The notes: generated by a model not told the origin, from the letters alone. Positions 1 through 8,169 are shown, counted from the first letter of the stretch. The stretch: DNA of 45,379 bases from Actinomycetes bacterium (GCA_023404955.1 JAEXZY010000157.1:1-45379), one strand, 5' to 3'. Numbers and translations: made by a program.

Positions 1-42
1 CTAGTCCGGTCGCGTGGGCTCGGAGATGTGAATAAGAGCCCG
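1..42 (+). other. Residual Nextera sequencing adapter (not genomic)
   Basis: Bases 9-42 match the 34-nt Nextera read-2 transposase adapter at 30 of 34 positions; the mismatches are at 12, 31, 39 and 41. The eight bases before it, CTAGTCCG, differ by one base from CTAGTACG, the i7 index N702 in primer orientation, and lie exactly where the index belongs. The reverse strand here encodes HISEPTRP, a peptide familiar from adapter-contaminated databases. Adapter and index sequences are recalled from memory. Genomic sequence should be taken to start at about 43. Confidence 0.93.
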
Positions 43-43
43 G

Positions 44-535
44 CCGGCGGCCGCGGCGCCGGCACCGGACCCGGCCGCGCAGCCCGTTGCCGCGACGACC
101 CCCGGCGGCGGCGCGTTCGGTCCGAACACCCCGGTGACGCAGGACTTCCTGTACCCGTCGATCAGCAACGGCTGCCTGGCCGATGGTGGCAACGTGCTGG
201 CGACGGCCATCTCGGTGGCGGGCCCGGCGGCGATCCCGCTGCCCGGCCCCGGACCCGGCCAGACGGCCTACGTGTTCACCGCGGTCGGTACGCCGGGGCC
301 TGCGGCCGAGCAGAAGCTTCCGTTGAACGCCACGTGGGTGAACCTCACCACGGGCAAGTCGGGCAGCGTGACGCTCAAGCCGCGGCCGGACATGAACCCC
401 CAGGGCCCGACGACGTTGACGGCCATTGCCGACACCGGCTCGGGCAGCATCATGTCGACGATCTTCGGTCAGGTCACCACAACCGAAAAGCAGTGCCAGT
501 TCATGCCGACGATCGGCTCGACCGTCGTCCCCTGA
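44..535 (+). CDS. Secreted Ala/Pro-rich protein, C-terminal part (Rv1157c-like)
   Basis: The frame is open from the contig edge to TGA at 533-535 and encodes 163 residues; the true start and any signal peptide lie off the contig. An Ala/Pro-rich linker of about 25 residues leads into a compact domain beginning near TQDFLYPSISNGC, with three short Gly/Thr-rich strands and Cys residues in NGCLADGG and EKQCQF that could pair. This resembles my memory of M. tuberculosis Rv1157c, and the convergent position next to the Rv1156-like gene fits that order. The function is unknown. The in-frame TGA at 29-31 lies in adapter sequence and says nothing about the gene. Confidence 0.7.
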   Translation, partial: PAAAAPAPDPAAQPVAATTPGGGAFGPNTPVTQDFLYPSISNGCLADGGNVLATAISVAGPAAIPLPGPGPGQTAYVFTAVGTPGPAAEQKLPLNATWVNLTTGKSGSVTLKPRPDMNPQGPTTLTAIADTGSGSIMSTIFGQVTTTEKQCQFMPTIGSTVVP

Positions 536-552
536 GCTGGCTCCCCCAACTA

Positions 553-615
553 CCGCGGAATATCATTCCTGGTCGTCAATGGCGACGCTCAACAGCCAGG
601 AATGATATTCCGCGG
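553..615. terminator. Long perfect hairpin between convergent genes
   Basis: The 20-bp arms CCGCGGAATATCATTCCTGG (553-572) and its exact reverse complement (596-615) flank a 23-nt loop. The loop can form its own CGTC/GACG stem (574-577 with 584-587). The hairpin lies 17 bp after the stop of the upstream gene and 5 bp before the stop of the DUF1059 gene, where a bidirectional terminator is expected. The arms are AT-rich for this genome, and each contains GGAAT-ATC-ATTCC, so it could instead be a copy of a dispersed palindromic repeat. Confidence 0.75.
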
Positions 616-620
616 CTTGG

Positions 621-767
621 TCAGTAGGCCATGAACAGGATGGCGTCGCGGTCGTAGTCGCGGCCGGGGTGCACCTCGGACAGATGCGCCTTGGCCTTCT
701 CGACCAGATCGTCCTCGTCCTTGCCCTGGATCGCCTCGCCGCACGGGCAGCTCAAGTGAGTCTTCAT
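621..767 (-). CDS. DUF1059 small protein
   Basis: This 48-residue protein runs from ATG at 765-767 to TGA at 621-623. It begins MKTHLSCPCGE, continues with DEDDLVEKAKAHLSEVHPG and ends AILFMAY. The CxC pair near the N-terminus and the H-x3-HP segment are typical of the DUF1059 family, whose role is unknown; the Cys/His spacing suggests a small metal site (inference). The length is normal for the family. No clear Shine-Dalgarno sequence is seen. It converges on the upstream Ala/Pro-rich gene across the 553-615 hairpin. Confidence 0.85.
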   Translation of the reverse strand: MKTHLSCPCGEAIQGKDEDDLVEKAKAHLSEVHPGRDYDRDAILFMAY

Positions 768-870
768 GACTTCACAATGGCACACCTGGACGATCCCGAG
801 GAGATGAGTCGGACACGCTCTGACGGCGTGCCCTTCACCAGCAGCGGCGCACCCGTGAGACCGTGATGAG

Positions 871-1254
871 GTGACGGTGACGCTGGGCTACGCGACGGCG
901 GGTCCGCCGTCGACGGACCTCGCGGGCCAACTCGCCGAACTCGCCGCCTCGGGGGTCGACTCACGGCGGATCTTCACCGATCGGACAGTCGGCCCGGCCG
1001 ACAAGGTGCGGCCCGGGCTCGTAGCACTGCAAAGCTATGCACGCCCCGGGGACGTGGTCGTGGTCGTCAGCCTCGACCGGCTGGGCCGCTCGGCGGCCGA
1101 AGTGGCGCAGATCGTCGCAGACCTGACCGGTCGCGGAATCACGGTGCGCTGCTTGGCCAACGGCCTCGACACAGCGAGCGAACCGGGCCGCGCGGTAGCC
1201 GAAGTCCTGACAGAGCTCGCGATACTCGACAGCGAGACTGCGCACAGATCGTGA
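871..1254 (+). CDS. Resolvase-like domain protein lacking catalytic Ser and DNA-binding domain
   Basis: A 127-residue protein with a GTG start. It follows the serine-recombinase catalytic-domain fold: LGYATAG at the N-terminus, RIFTDRTVGPADKVRPGL, RPGDVVVVVSLDRLGRS, then the helix-E region. The family's Y-A-R-V-S motif reads Y-A-T-A-G here, so both the nucleophilic Ser (now Gly11) and the neighbouring Arg (now Thr9) are lost, while the later D-R-L-G-R motif (SLDRLGRS) is kept. It ends at the start of the long helix, with no helix-turn-helix domain. It therefore cannot be an ordinary recombinase. It may be a domesticated dimerising domain or a decaying remnant. No terminal repeats or other mobile genes adjoin it. 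Confidence 0.8.
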   Translation: MTVTLGYATAGPPSTDLAGQLAELAASGVDSRRIFTDRTVGPADKVRPGLVALQSYARPGDVVVVVSLDRLGRSAAEVAQIVADLTGRGITVRCLANGLDTASEPGRAVAEVLTELAILDSETAHRS

Positions 1255-1299
1255 TGCGGCGCCGTGCGGCGATCTCCCCGCAGTCTCGGCGCTAGAAAG

Positions 1300-1878
1300 T
1301 CAGGCCTTGGCCGCCTTGGCCTTCGCCTTCATCTCCTTCTTGTACGAGCGCACCTTCTGCAGCGAGCCGGCGTCCTTCACGTCGGCGACCGACATGTGGC
1401 TGCCGGCCTTGCCGTAGTCGCCGGCGGCAGCGCGCCAGCCCGACGGCGTGACGCCGTACTGCTTGCCGAGAAGGGCGAGGAAGATCTTGGCCTTCTGCTC
1501 ACCGAACCCGGGCAGTGCCTTGAGGCGACGCAGGACGGTCGCGCCGTCGGCGCCGTCGGACCACAATGCCGTCACGTCGCCGCCGTACTCGTCGACGACG
1601 ACCTGCGCCAGCGCCTGCACCCGCTTGGCCATCGAACCCGGAAACCGGTGCACCGCAGGCGTTTGCGCACACAGGGCAGCGAACTCGTCGGGGTCGTAGT
1701 CGGCGATCGTCGCGGCGTCGAAACCGCCGATGCGGTCGGCGATCTTCTTCGGCCCACCGAAGGCCACTTCCATCGGTATCTGCTGATCGAGCAGCATGCC
1801 GACCAGCAGCGCCAGCGGGCTTTCATCGAGCAGAGCGTCGGCGTCGGCGTCCTGCGCCAGACACAACGTGACAGTCAT
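1300..1878 (-). CDS. HhH-GPD family protein (Rv1156-like)
   Basis: 192 residues matching the actinobacterial uncharacterised HhH-GPD family (TIGR03252 type). A helical domain with LLDQQIPMEVAF near residue 30 is followed by the helix-hairpin-helix LPGFGEQKAKIFLALLG near 120-140. The Lys/Ala-rich tail (EMKAKAKAAKA) probably contacts nucleic acid. HhH-GPD proteins are base-excision glycosylases, but I could not confirm the catalytic Asp, so activity is unproven. ATG at 1876-1878 is preceded by TAAGCT (1885-1890, minus strand) six bases upstream, a leaderless arrangement that supports this start. Confidence 0.85.
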   Translation of the reverse strand: MTVTLCLAQDADADALLDESPLALLVGMLLDQQIPMEVAFGGPKKIADRIGGFDAATIADYDPDEFAALCAQTPAVHRFPGSMAKRVQALAQVVVDEYGGDVTALWSDGADGATVLRRLKALPGFGEQKAKIFLALLGKQYGVTPSGWRAAAGDYGKAGSHMSVADVKDAGSLQKVRSYKKEMKAKAKAAKA

Positions 1879-1956
1879 GGCAGCAGCTTAGGCGGGCGAG
1901 TCCGACGGACGAAGCGCAGAACGTGTACGAGCTCGATCGTCGGGTAGTTGCGCGCC

Positions 1957-2169
1957 ATGGCATATCAAGTGACGGAAGTACAGAAGTATCTCAAGGGTTT
2001 CGACTATCCCGGGACACCGCAGCAGCTAGCCGAGCATGCGAAGAACAACGGTGCAGACGATGACCTGGTGCAGACCCTCGGCAGTCTGAATAAGGACAGC
2101 TTCGACGGCCCCAGCGCGGTGATGAAAGAACTGGGCGCGGAGAACGAACTCGGCGGCAGCAGCAACTAG
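1957..2169 (+). CDS. DUF2795 domain protein
   Basis: 70 residues from ATG at 1957: MAYQVTEVQKYLKGFDYPG, then AEHAKNNGADDDLVQTL and a Gly/Ser tail. This is the typical DUF2795 pattern: a short helical domain of about 50-60 residues with the YLKG.DYP core. The biochemical role is unknown. The frame extends to TTG at 1948, but the family starts at the internal ATG. It is divergent from the HhH-GPD gene and overlaps the next, convergent gene by four bases at CTAG (2166-2169). Confidence 0.85.
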   Translation: MAYQVTEVQKYLKGFDYPGTPQQLAEHAKNNGADDDLVQTLGSLNKDSFDGPSAVMKELGAENELGGSSN

Positions 2170-3953
2170 CCGGGTTGGTCCGCGCGCTCGGCCGCCACGT
2201 GGCGGTCGATGCGCTCGGCCACGGCCGCCCCGCCGACTTCCTGCGCGACGGCGTCCCGGACTGTGCTGACCTTGCCGTCGGGCACGTTCGGCGGAAGCAG
2301 CGGGGTATCGGCGTCGACGACGGCCTCGATGAGAGTGGGCCGATCGGCGGCGAATGCAGCACGCCAGGCGTCGCCGGCCTGAGCCGACCGGTCGATGCGG
2401 ATGCCGGCGAGACCGAGCATCTCCGCGTATTGGGCGTAGGGAAAGTCGGGAACGCGCTGGGATGCGGGATAGCGCGGATCGCCCTCCATCTCGCGCTGCT
2501 CCCAGCTGACCTCCGCGAGGTCGCGGTTGTGCAGCACGAGCACGACGAACCTCGGGTCGGCCCACTCCCGCCAGCGGTGGGCCACGGTGATCAGTTCGAG
2601 CAGTCCGTTCATCTGCATGGCGCCGTCACCGACGAGCGCGACGACCGGCCGATCAGGCGCGTCGAGCTTGGCCGCGATGCCGTAGGGCATGGCGCATCCC
2701 ATCGACGCGAGGTACCCCGACACGTGCGCAGGAACCCCGCGGGGCAGCCGTACGTGTTTGGCGTACCAGTAGGTCGCCGATCCGACGTCGACCGCCAGGC
2801 GCGCGTTGGCGGGCAGATGCTCGTTGAGCGCCGCCACCACGAATTCCGGGTTGGCGTCGTCGCCGGCGTCTTCGGTGGTGCGCGCGGCGACTGCCTTCCA
2901 TCGCTGGATGTAGCCCTCGACAGTGTCTGACCAGCCGCGGTCGGGTCCGCCCTCGAGCAGCGGCAGCAACTGGCTCAGCGTGGTCGCCGCGTCACCGACG
3001 ATGCCGACCTCGATCGGGAACTTGGCACCCAGAACCCGAGGATCGGTGTCGATCTGAACGGCGCGGACCTGCCCGGGCGAGGGATAGAACTCCGTCCATG
3101 GGTCGTTGCAGCCGATGATCAGCAGGGTGTCGCAGTTCGCCATCAGATCGGCGCTGGCGGTGGTCCCCAGGTGACCCATGACGCCGGTGTGCCACGGTGC
3201 GTTCTCGTCGATAACGGGCTTACCGAGCAGTGATGCGGTGACACCCGCGCCGAGAGTCGTTGTGATTCGGGCGATCTCCTCGGCGCTGCCGGCGGCGCCA
3301 CGTCCGATCAGAAGGGCGACTCTGCGGCCGGCATTGAGCACCTCCGCGGCTTCTTTGACACGATCGGGGGCGGGAACGATGCGGCGATGATCGATCACCG
3401 CCGACGACGGCACGATGCCGTGACTGTGCGAAAGATGCTGCGGCAGGGTCTCTTTCTGAACGTCGTGGGGGACGATGAGGCAGGTCGGCGTCGACGTCGC
3501 GATGGCGGTCCGCATCGCGTTGTCGAGCGCCATCGGCAGTTGCTCAGGACTGAGGATCGTCTGGACGAATTGGCCGCACACGTCTTTGAAGAGGGGATGC
3601 AGATCCACCTCTTGGAGGTAACCGCTACCGAGAGCGGTGGAGACCACTTGGCCGACGATGGCGACGACGGGCCGGCGATCGAGTTTCGCGTCGTACAGTC
3701 CGGCGAGCAGGTGAATCGCGCCAGGGCCCTGGGTGGCCAGACACACGCCGACTTCACCGGTGTATTTCGCGTGGCCACAGGCCATGAATGCGGCCATCTC
3801 CTCGTGTCGAGTGGAGACGAATTCAGGAGTGCCGTCGGCCCGATGCAAGGCCGCGAGGATGGGGTCGATGCCGTCACCGGCGTAACCGAAGATCCGCTTG
3901 ACGCCCCATTCGCGGAGGCGGCCGACTATTCCGTCAGCGACGAGTGAGCTCAC
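2166..3953 (-). CDS. ThDP-dependent enzyme, pyruvate oxidase / acetolactate synthase family
   Basis: 595 residues with the three-domain layout of the family. The N-terminal pyrimidine-binding domain has the catalytic Glu in TRHEEMAAF (near residue 51). A central domain of about residues 195-330 follows. The C-terminal domain carries the ThDP signature GDGAMQMNGLLELITVA ending at the Asn of LHNRD. It looks closest to PoxB-like pyruvate:quinone oxidoreductases, which make acetate and CO2 from pyruvate. I cannot separate that from other 2-oxo-acid decarboxylases, and there is no obvious PoxB-type membrane-binding C-terminus. The GTG start (3951-3953) lies 97 bp from the divergent sensor-kinase gene, suggesting shared control with the monocarboxylate transport genes beyond it. 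Confidence 0.85.
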   Translation of the reverse strand: MSSLVADGIVGRLREWGVKRIFGYAGDGIDPILAALHRADGTPEFVSTRHEEMAAFMACGHAKYTGEVGVCLATQGPGAIHLLAGLYDAKLDRRPVVAIVGQVVSTALGSGYLQEVDLHPLFKDVCGQFVQTILSPEQLPMALDNAMRTAIATSTPTCLIVPHDVQKETLPQHLSHSHGIVPSSAVIDHRRIVPAPDRVKEAAEVLNAGRRVALLIGRGAAGSAEEIARITTTLGAGVTASLLGKPVIDENAPWHTGVMGHLGTTASADLMANCDTLLIIGCNDPWTEFYPSPGQVRAVQIDTDPRVLGAKFPIEVGIVGDAATTLSQLLPLLEGGPDRGWSDTVEGYIQRWKAVAARTTEDAGDDANPEFVVAALNEHLPANARLAVDVGSATYWYAKHVRLPRGVPAHVSGYLASMGCAMPYGIAAKLDAPDRPVVALVGDGAMQMNGLLELITVAHRWREWADPRFVVLVLHNRDLAEVSWEQREMEGDPRYPASQRVPDFPYAQYAEMLGLAGIRIDRSAQAGDAWRAAFAADRPTLIEAVVDADTPLLPPNVPDGKVSTVRDAVAQEVGGAAVAERIDRHVAAERADQPG

Positions 3954-4013
3954 CCCGCCCGGCTACCCGACACACGTCGCCCCAACCGTGGGTCGAACAT
4001 CTGCGACCCGTTT

Positions 4014-4042
4014 TAAGGTTGAGCCCACCAGCACGCGAGGAG
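4014..4042 (+). promoter_or_regulatory. Candidate -10 and ribosome-binding site for the LytS/LytTR operon
   Basis: TAAGGT at 4014-4019 fits the mycobacterial -10 consensus TANNNT and would start RNA near 4026. GAGGAG at 4037-4042 lies eight bases before the ATG at 4051. No convincing -35 or tandem LytTR site was recognised. Confidence 0.45.
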
Positions 4043-4050
4043 CGTGAACC

Positions 4051-5277
4051 ATGTCCGGCCAGCTCGCCGTCGCCCTGACCGCCGCACTCATCGTCATCGC
4101 GGTGGCGGCGGTCGTGCTGGCGTTGCGCACCCGGCGGGTGGTCGCAACGCCGACCGAGCGCGCCGTGCACGCCGCGCTGCACACCGCGTCGCTCGCGGCC
4201 CGCGCCCTGCGGCAAGGGTTGACGCCGGACTCCGCGCGCGAGGCGGCGCCGTTCCTACGGGAGCTCACTGGCACCGACCGGCTCGCTTTGTTCGACAGCG
4301 CCGGCAAGCTGCTGGCCGGCGACCCCGCCGGGGACTGGGACGCCGACGTGCGCGAGACCTGCGCGAGCGCGGCCCGTGATTCGCTCTCCGGTCAACGCCG
4401 AGTGATGGGTCATGCCCCGGCGTCGGCGGTCGTCGCCCAATCCCTGCTGGCTGATGCCGGCGATGTGCTCGGCGTCCTGGTGGTCGTGACGACGCGCTCC
4501 CCCGGGCCGGGCTTGCTGGGCGCCGTCGGCGAGGTGGCCCGCTATGCCGCGAGTCAGATCGAGCTCGCCGAACTCGACGCCTCACGCGCCCGTCTCGACC
4601 GCGCCGAGGTGCTCGCGCTGCGCGCCCAGATCAGCCCGCACTTCCTCTACAACTCGCTGAACACCATCGCCTCGTTCGTGCGCACCGACCCGGACCGCGC
4701 CCGTGAGCTCGTCCTCGAGTTCGCCGACTTCACCCGCTACTCCTTCCGCGCGGCCGGGCAGTTCACCACGCTGGCCGAGGAACTGCGCAACATCGACCGC
4801 TACCTGACCCTGGAGCGGGCCCGATTCGGTGACGCGCTGCGGGTGACGCTGCAGGTCGCCCCGGAGGTGCTCACCGTCACGGTGCCGTTCCTTGCGCTAC
4901 AACCCTTGGTGGAGAACGCCGTTCGACACGGCTTCGCCGGTCGTGGCAGCGGTTCCATCGAGCTGATCGCGCGCGACGAGGGGTCCGACTGCGTCATCTC
5001 CGTCGAGGACGACGGAGTCGGTATGGACCCCGAGGCGCTGCGCGCGGGCCAGGGGGACGCGCTGTCGGCCGGTGACACCGCCGGCTCCTCTGCACACGTC
5101 GGGCTCACCAATGTGGACCATCGACTGCGGGCCGCCTTCGGCAACGATTACGGTCTGGTGGTCGAGACAGCGATCGGCGCAGGCACCAAGGTGATCATGC
5201 GGGTGCCCAAGTTCCGATCGGGCGTGCGAGCCGACGGAGGGACGTACGGGGTGGCCGAAGTGGGTAAGCGTGTGTGA
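4051..5277 (+). CDS. LytS-family sensor histidine kinase
   Basis: 408 residues. One N-terminal membrane helix (about 5-25), a GAF-like region (about 35-165), a His_kinase domain with LRAQISPHFLYNSLN (phospho-acceptor His197) and a C-terminal HATPase with ENAVRHG, EDDGVGMD and HVGLTN. This is the LytS/YpdA/BtsS type. Unlike LytS proper it lacks the multi-helix 5TM-LYT sensor module, so the ligand is probably sensed by the GAF-like region in the cytoplasm (inference). The response-regulator gene begins 3 bp after the stop. Related systems in E. coli (BtsSR, YpdAB) and Bacillus (LytST) control pyruvate uptake. Confidence 0.9.
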   Translation: MSGQLAVALTAALIVIAVAAVVLALRTRRVVATPTERAVHAALHTASLAARALRQGLTPDSAREAAPFLRELTGTDRLALFDSAGKLLAGDPAGDWDADVRETCASAARDSLSGQRRVMGHAPASAVVAQSLLADAGDVLGVLVVVTTRSPGPGLLGAVGEVARYAASQIELAELDASRARLDRAEVLALRAQISPHFLYNSLNTIASFVRTDPDRARELVLEFADFTRYSFRAAGQFTTLAEELRNIDRYLTLERARFGDALRVTLQVAPEVLTVTVPFLALQPLVENAVRHGFAGRGSGSIELIARDEGSDCVISVEDDGVGMDPEALRAGQGDALSAGDTAGSSAHVGLTNVDHRLRAAFGNDYGLVVETAIGAGTKVIMRVPKFRSGVRADGGTYGVAEVGKRV

Positions 5278-5280
5278 GCC

Positions 5281-6069
5281 GTGAGCAGGTCACTCACCGT
5301 CCTCGCGGTCGACGACGAGGTTCCCGCCCTCGACGAGGTGGCGTTCCTGCTGAGCCGTCACCCCGACATCGGCGAGGTGGTGCGCGCCGGGGATGCGACC
5401 TCGGCGCTGCGGGAGCTCAACCACCGTCGCATCGACGCGGTCTTCCTCGACATCAACATGCCCGGCCTGTCCGGCATCGAATTGGCCGGGGTGCTCGCGC
5501 ACTACGCGCAGCGGCCCGCCGTCGTGTTCGTCACCGCCCACGACGACAAGGCCGTCGCCGCGTTCGACCTCGGCGCGGTCGACTACCTGCTCAAGCCGAT
5601 CCGCGAGGACCGTCTCGACGAAGCCGTTCGCCGCGTCGTCAGTTCACGGCCGGCCGACCCACCACCGGCTGAGCGCGACGACGTCGACTCCGACGTGGTT
5701 CCCGCCGAACTCGCCGGCGTCACCCACCTCATCCCCCGCGACACCATCAGCTGGGTCGAAGCAGAGGGCGACTACGCCCGTCTGCATTCGGCATCCGGGG
5801 CGCACCTGGTGCGGATTCCGCTCAGCACGTTGGAAAACCGTTGGGCCGAGCATGGTTTCCAACGGGTGCACCGCTCCTACCTGGTCGCGCTGCCGTTCGT
5901 CACGGGTCTGTGCACCGCCGACGGCGCGGTTCTGGTGCGGCTGCGCGACAACGGTGCGTCACCGGCGGTGGAACTGCCCGTCAGCCGGCGCCAGGCCCGC
6001 GAGCTGCGCGACCGGGTGGTGCGGACACCCATGCGCAGCCTGCGTCCGGCCGGAGGCGGCGATGAGTGA
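5281..6069 (+). CDS. LytTR-type response regulator
   Basis: 262 residues, GTG start. The receiver domain (1-120) has the acidic pair in VDDE, phospho-acceptor Asp57 in FLDINMPGLSG, Thr in VTAHD and Lys in LLKPI. An acidic linker follows, then a LytTR DNA-binding domain (about 145-250) with ISWVEAEGDYARLH, FQRVHRSYLV and LPVSRRQARELR. LytTR domains bind tandem short direct repeats with a beta fold. It is the cognate partner of the kinase 3 bp upstream and overlaps the next gene by eight bases, so the operon continues into the transporter genes, its likely targets. Confidence 0.93.
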   Translation: MSRSLTVLAVDDEVPALDEVAFLLSRHPDIGEVVRAGDATSALRELNHRRIDAVFLDINMPGLSGIELAGVLAHYAQRPAVVFVTAHDDKAVAAFDLGAVDYLLKPIREDRLDEAVRRVVSSRPADPPPAERDDVDSDVVPAELAGVTHLIPRDTISWVEAEGDYARLHSASGAHLVRIPLSTLENRWAEHGFQRVHRSYLVALPFVTGLCTADGAVLVRLRDNGASPAVELPVSRRQARELRDRVVRTPMRSLRPAGGGDE

Positions 6070-6430
6070 CCGGCCTCAGCGGCAACGGGTGGTGCTCGCT
6101 CATCGCCGCGGCGCCCGCATGGTGCGCACGCGCGTCGAGGTACAGGAGCAGACCCAGGTCGGCGACGCGCTCGTGCGGGGACTGGTGCGGGCGCAGCTCG
6201 GCCTGGCGCTGCGGCTCGGCGCGGTGGTCGTGTGTCTGGTGGGCGCGATACCCGTGCTCGCCGCACTGTTTCCCGGCCTGGGCGCGGTCACGGTGTTCGG
6301 GGTGCGGCTGAACTGGCTGGTGCTGGCGGGCCTGGTGTATCCGCTGCTGTACGGAATCGGCTGGGCCTACGTGCGGCTCGCCGAACAGGGCGAGCGGGAC
6401 TTCATCGGCGTGGTGGACGCCGAACCGTGA
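6062..6430 (+). CDS. Small membrane protein paired with the symporter
   Basis: 122 residues starting with ATG inside the 3' end of the regulator gene (8-nt overlap). A basic, hydrophilic N-terminus of about 45 residues precedes two membrane helices (LALRLGAVVVCLVGAIPVLAALF and LNWLVLAGLVYPLLYGIGWAYV in outline) and a short acidic tail. The layout matches the DUF485 proteins that precede acetate-type symporters, though the sequence has diverged from the DUF485 at 8312. Its stop overlaps the symporter start (GTGA), implying translational coupling. It is probably an accessory subunit or assembly factor (inference). Confidence 0.75.
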   Translation: MSDRPQRQRVVLAHRRGARMVRTRVEVQEQTQVGDALVRGLVRAQLGLALRLGAVVVCLVGAIPVLAALFPGLGAVTVFGVRLNWLVLAGLVYPLLYGIGWAYVRLAEQGERDFIGVVDAEP

Positions 6431-8169
6431 CCGGTTCACCGTTGACCGCCGCCGCGCTGCTGGCTGCGGCCGGTGCCACGATCGCGATCGGTGCATACGG
6501 AGTTCGATTCTCCCGCACCACTTCCGACTTCCTCGTCGCCTCCCGCACCGTCGGCTCGCAGTGGAACGCCGCCGCGATCTCGGGTGAATATCTCTCCGCG
6601 GCATCGTTTCTCGGTGTCGCCGGGCTGATCGCCAAATACGGTGCCGACGCACTGTGGTATCCGGTCGGCTTCACGGCCGGCTACCTCGGTCTTCTGCTGT
6701 TCGTCGCCGCCCCGCTGCGCCGCTCCGGGGCCTACACCGTCCCGGATTTCGCCGAGTTCCGGCTCGGCTCGCAGCGGTTGCGCAAGATCGCGATGCTCGT
6801 CGTGGTGGTGATCTGCATCTTCTATCTGGTACCTCAGTACCAGGGAGCAGGCCTGACCCTGAGCACTCTGCTCGGCACGCCGGTGTGGTTGGGCCCGTTG
6901 GCGGTTGGCGCGATCGTGCTGACGAACGTGGTGGCCGGGGGCATGCGCTCGATCACGTTCGTGCAGGCGTTCCAGTACTGGCTGAAGCTGACCGCGGTGG
7001 CGATTCCCGCGCTCGCACTGGCGGCACTGTTTCTCGGCGACCGCGGCGGTGAGCTCGGCGGCCCGCTGCCGCCGACCGTCGCGCACGACACCACGGTGGC
7101 GATCGAGACCGACGTGGTGGTCCAGGTCGTCGCCCCGGCCGGTCTCACCTTCAGCGGCACGCTCGACGGGCGTCCGGTGGCCGACGCATCCGTCGGCGCC
7201 GCGGGCCGGCACACGCTCGGTGCCGGCAGCACGCTGCGGCTTGCCGCCGGAGCGGCGACCCCGGTGGTGGCGGGCACCCCCGCCGCCGGCGCGGACTGGA
7301 TCGCCTCGGGCGGCGGGCTGGGCGGTGCCCACCCGCTGTATCAGGTGTTCTCGATCATGGTGGCGACGTTTCTCGGCACCATGGGGTTGCCGCACGTGCT
7401 GGTGCGCTTCTACACCAACCCCGACGGCCGCGCGGCGCGGCGCACAGCGCTGGCGGTCATCGCACTGCTGGCCCTCTTCTATCTGTTCCCGACGCTGCTG
7501 GGCGTGTTCTCCCGGCTCTATGTACCGCAGCTGCTGATCACCGGAACCGCCGATGCGGCGGTGCTCCTGGCCCCGGGATCGGCCGTCGGCGGCGCAGCCG
7601 GGCAGCTGCTGGCGGCGCTGGTGGCCGCCGGTGCGATCGCGGCGTTCCTGGCCACCTCGTCGGGACTGCTGGTCAGCTTCGCCGGTGCGTTGGCCACCGA
7701 TGTGCTGGGCGGTCGAGTGCGGGACTTCCGGGTGGCCGCGATCATCGGCGGACTGATCCCGATTCCGTTGGCGCTGGCGGCGTCCGGCGGCCTCGAGCTG
7801 TCCCGCAGTGTGGGGCTGGCTTTCGCGGTGGCGGCGTCGACGCTGTGCCCGCTGCTGGTGTTGGGCATCTGGTGGCGCGGCCTGACCGCCGCGGGCGCGG
7901 GGTGGGGACTGGCCGTCGGCGGTCTGTTGTCCGGGGTGGCGGTCACCGTCGCCGTTGCGGGAGGTGTCGACGACGGTGTCGCCGGCGGATGGCCGGCGGT
8001 CCTGATCGGGTATCCCGCGGCGATCAGCGTGCCGCTGGCATTCGCGACGATGATCGTGGTCAGCCGGCTCACGCGCGCGTCGCAGCCCGCCGACGTTGCG
8101 CGCACCTTCGCGCGGATGCATCTCCCGGAGAACCTCGGAATGGTGGTCGACCGTGTCCCTGACACGTGA
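6427..8169 (+). CDS. Sodium:solute symporter (acetate/monocarboxylate type) with large loop insert
   Basis: 580 residues from GTG at 6427. SSS-family features include GEYLSAASFLGVAG near residue 58 (equivalent to GDYLSAASFLGIAG in the second symporter), VVAGGMRSITFVQAFQYW, and TMGLPHVLVRFYTNP. Between helices at about residues 205-300 is a Gly/Ala/Val/Thr-rich insert of roughly 95 residues with few charges, predicted to lie outside the membrane and absent from the paralogue at 8659. The substrate is probably acetate, pyruvate or a similar anion. Translation is coupled to the small membrane protein upstream. Confidence 0.88.
   Translation: MTGSPLTAAALLAAAGATIAIGAYGVRFSRTTSDFLVASRTVGSQWNAAAISGEYLSAASFLGVAGLIAKYGADALWYPVGFTAGYLGLLLFVAAPLRRSGAYTVPDFAEFRLGSQRLRKIAMLVVVVICIFYLVPQYQGAGLTLSTLLGTPVWLGPLAVGAIVLTNVVAGGMRSITFVQAFQYWLKLTAVAIPALALAALFLGDRGGELGGPLPPTVAHDTTVAIETDVVVQVVAPAGLTFSGTLDGRPVADASVGAAGRHTLGAGSTLRLAAGAATPVVAGTPAAGADWIASGGGLGGAHPLYQVFSIMVATFLGTMGLPHVLVRFYTNPDGRAARRTALAVIALLALFYLFPTLLGVFSRLYVPQLLITGTADAAVLLAPGSAVGGAAGQLLAALVAAGAIAAFLATSSGLLVSFAGALATDVLGGRVRDFRVAAIIGGLIPIPLALAASGGLELSRSVGLAFAVAASTLCPLLVLGIWWRGLTAAGAGWGLAVGGLLSGVAVTVAVAGGVDDGVAGGWPAVLIGYPAAISVPLAFATMIVVSRLTRASQPADVARTFARMHLPENLGMVVDRVPDT

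Noticed and set aside
28..627. 199-codon plus-strand open frame over the first gene
   Set aside because: It starts in adapter sequence and has an Arg/Gly/His-rich composition typical of an out-of-frame reading; the frame ending at 535 is coherent.
871..1254. Resolvase-like gene as a sign of a transposon or integron
   Set aside because: No terminal inverted repeats, target duplication, transposase or attachment sites were seen around it, and its active site is lost.
3954..4050. Tandem LytTR-binding repeats before the kinase gene
   Set aside because: I found no pair of similar 9-10 base words at the expected spacing; GTTTTAAGG alone is not enough.
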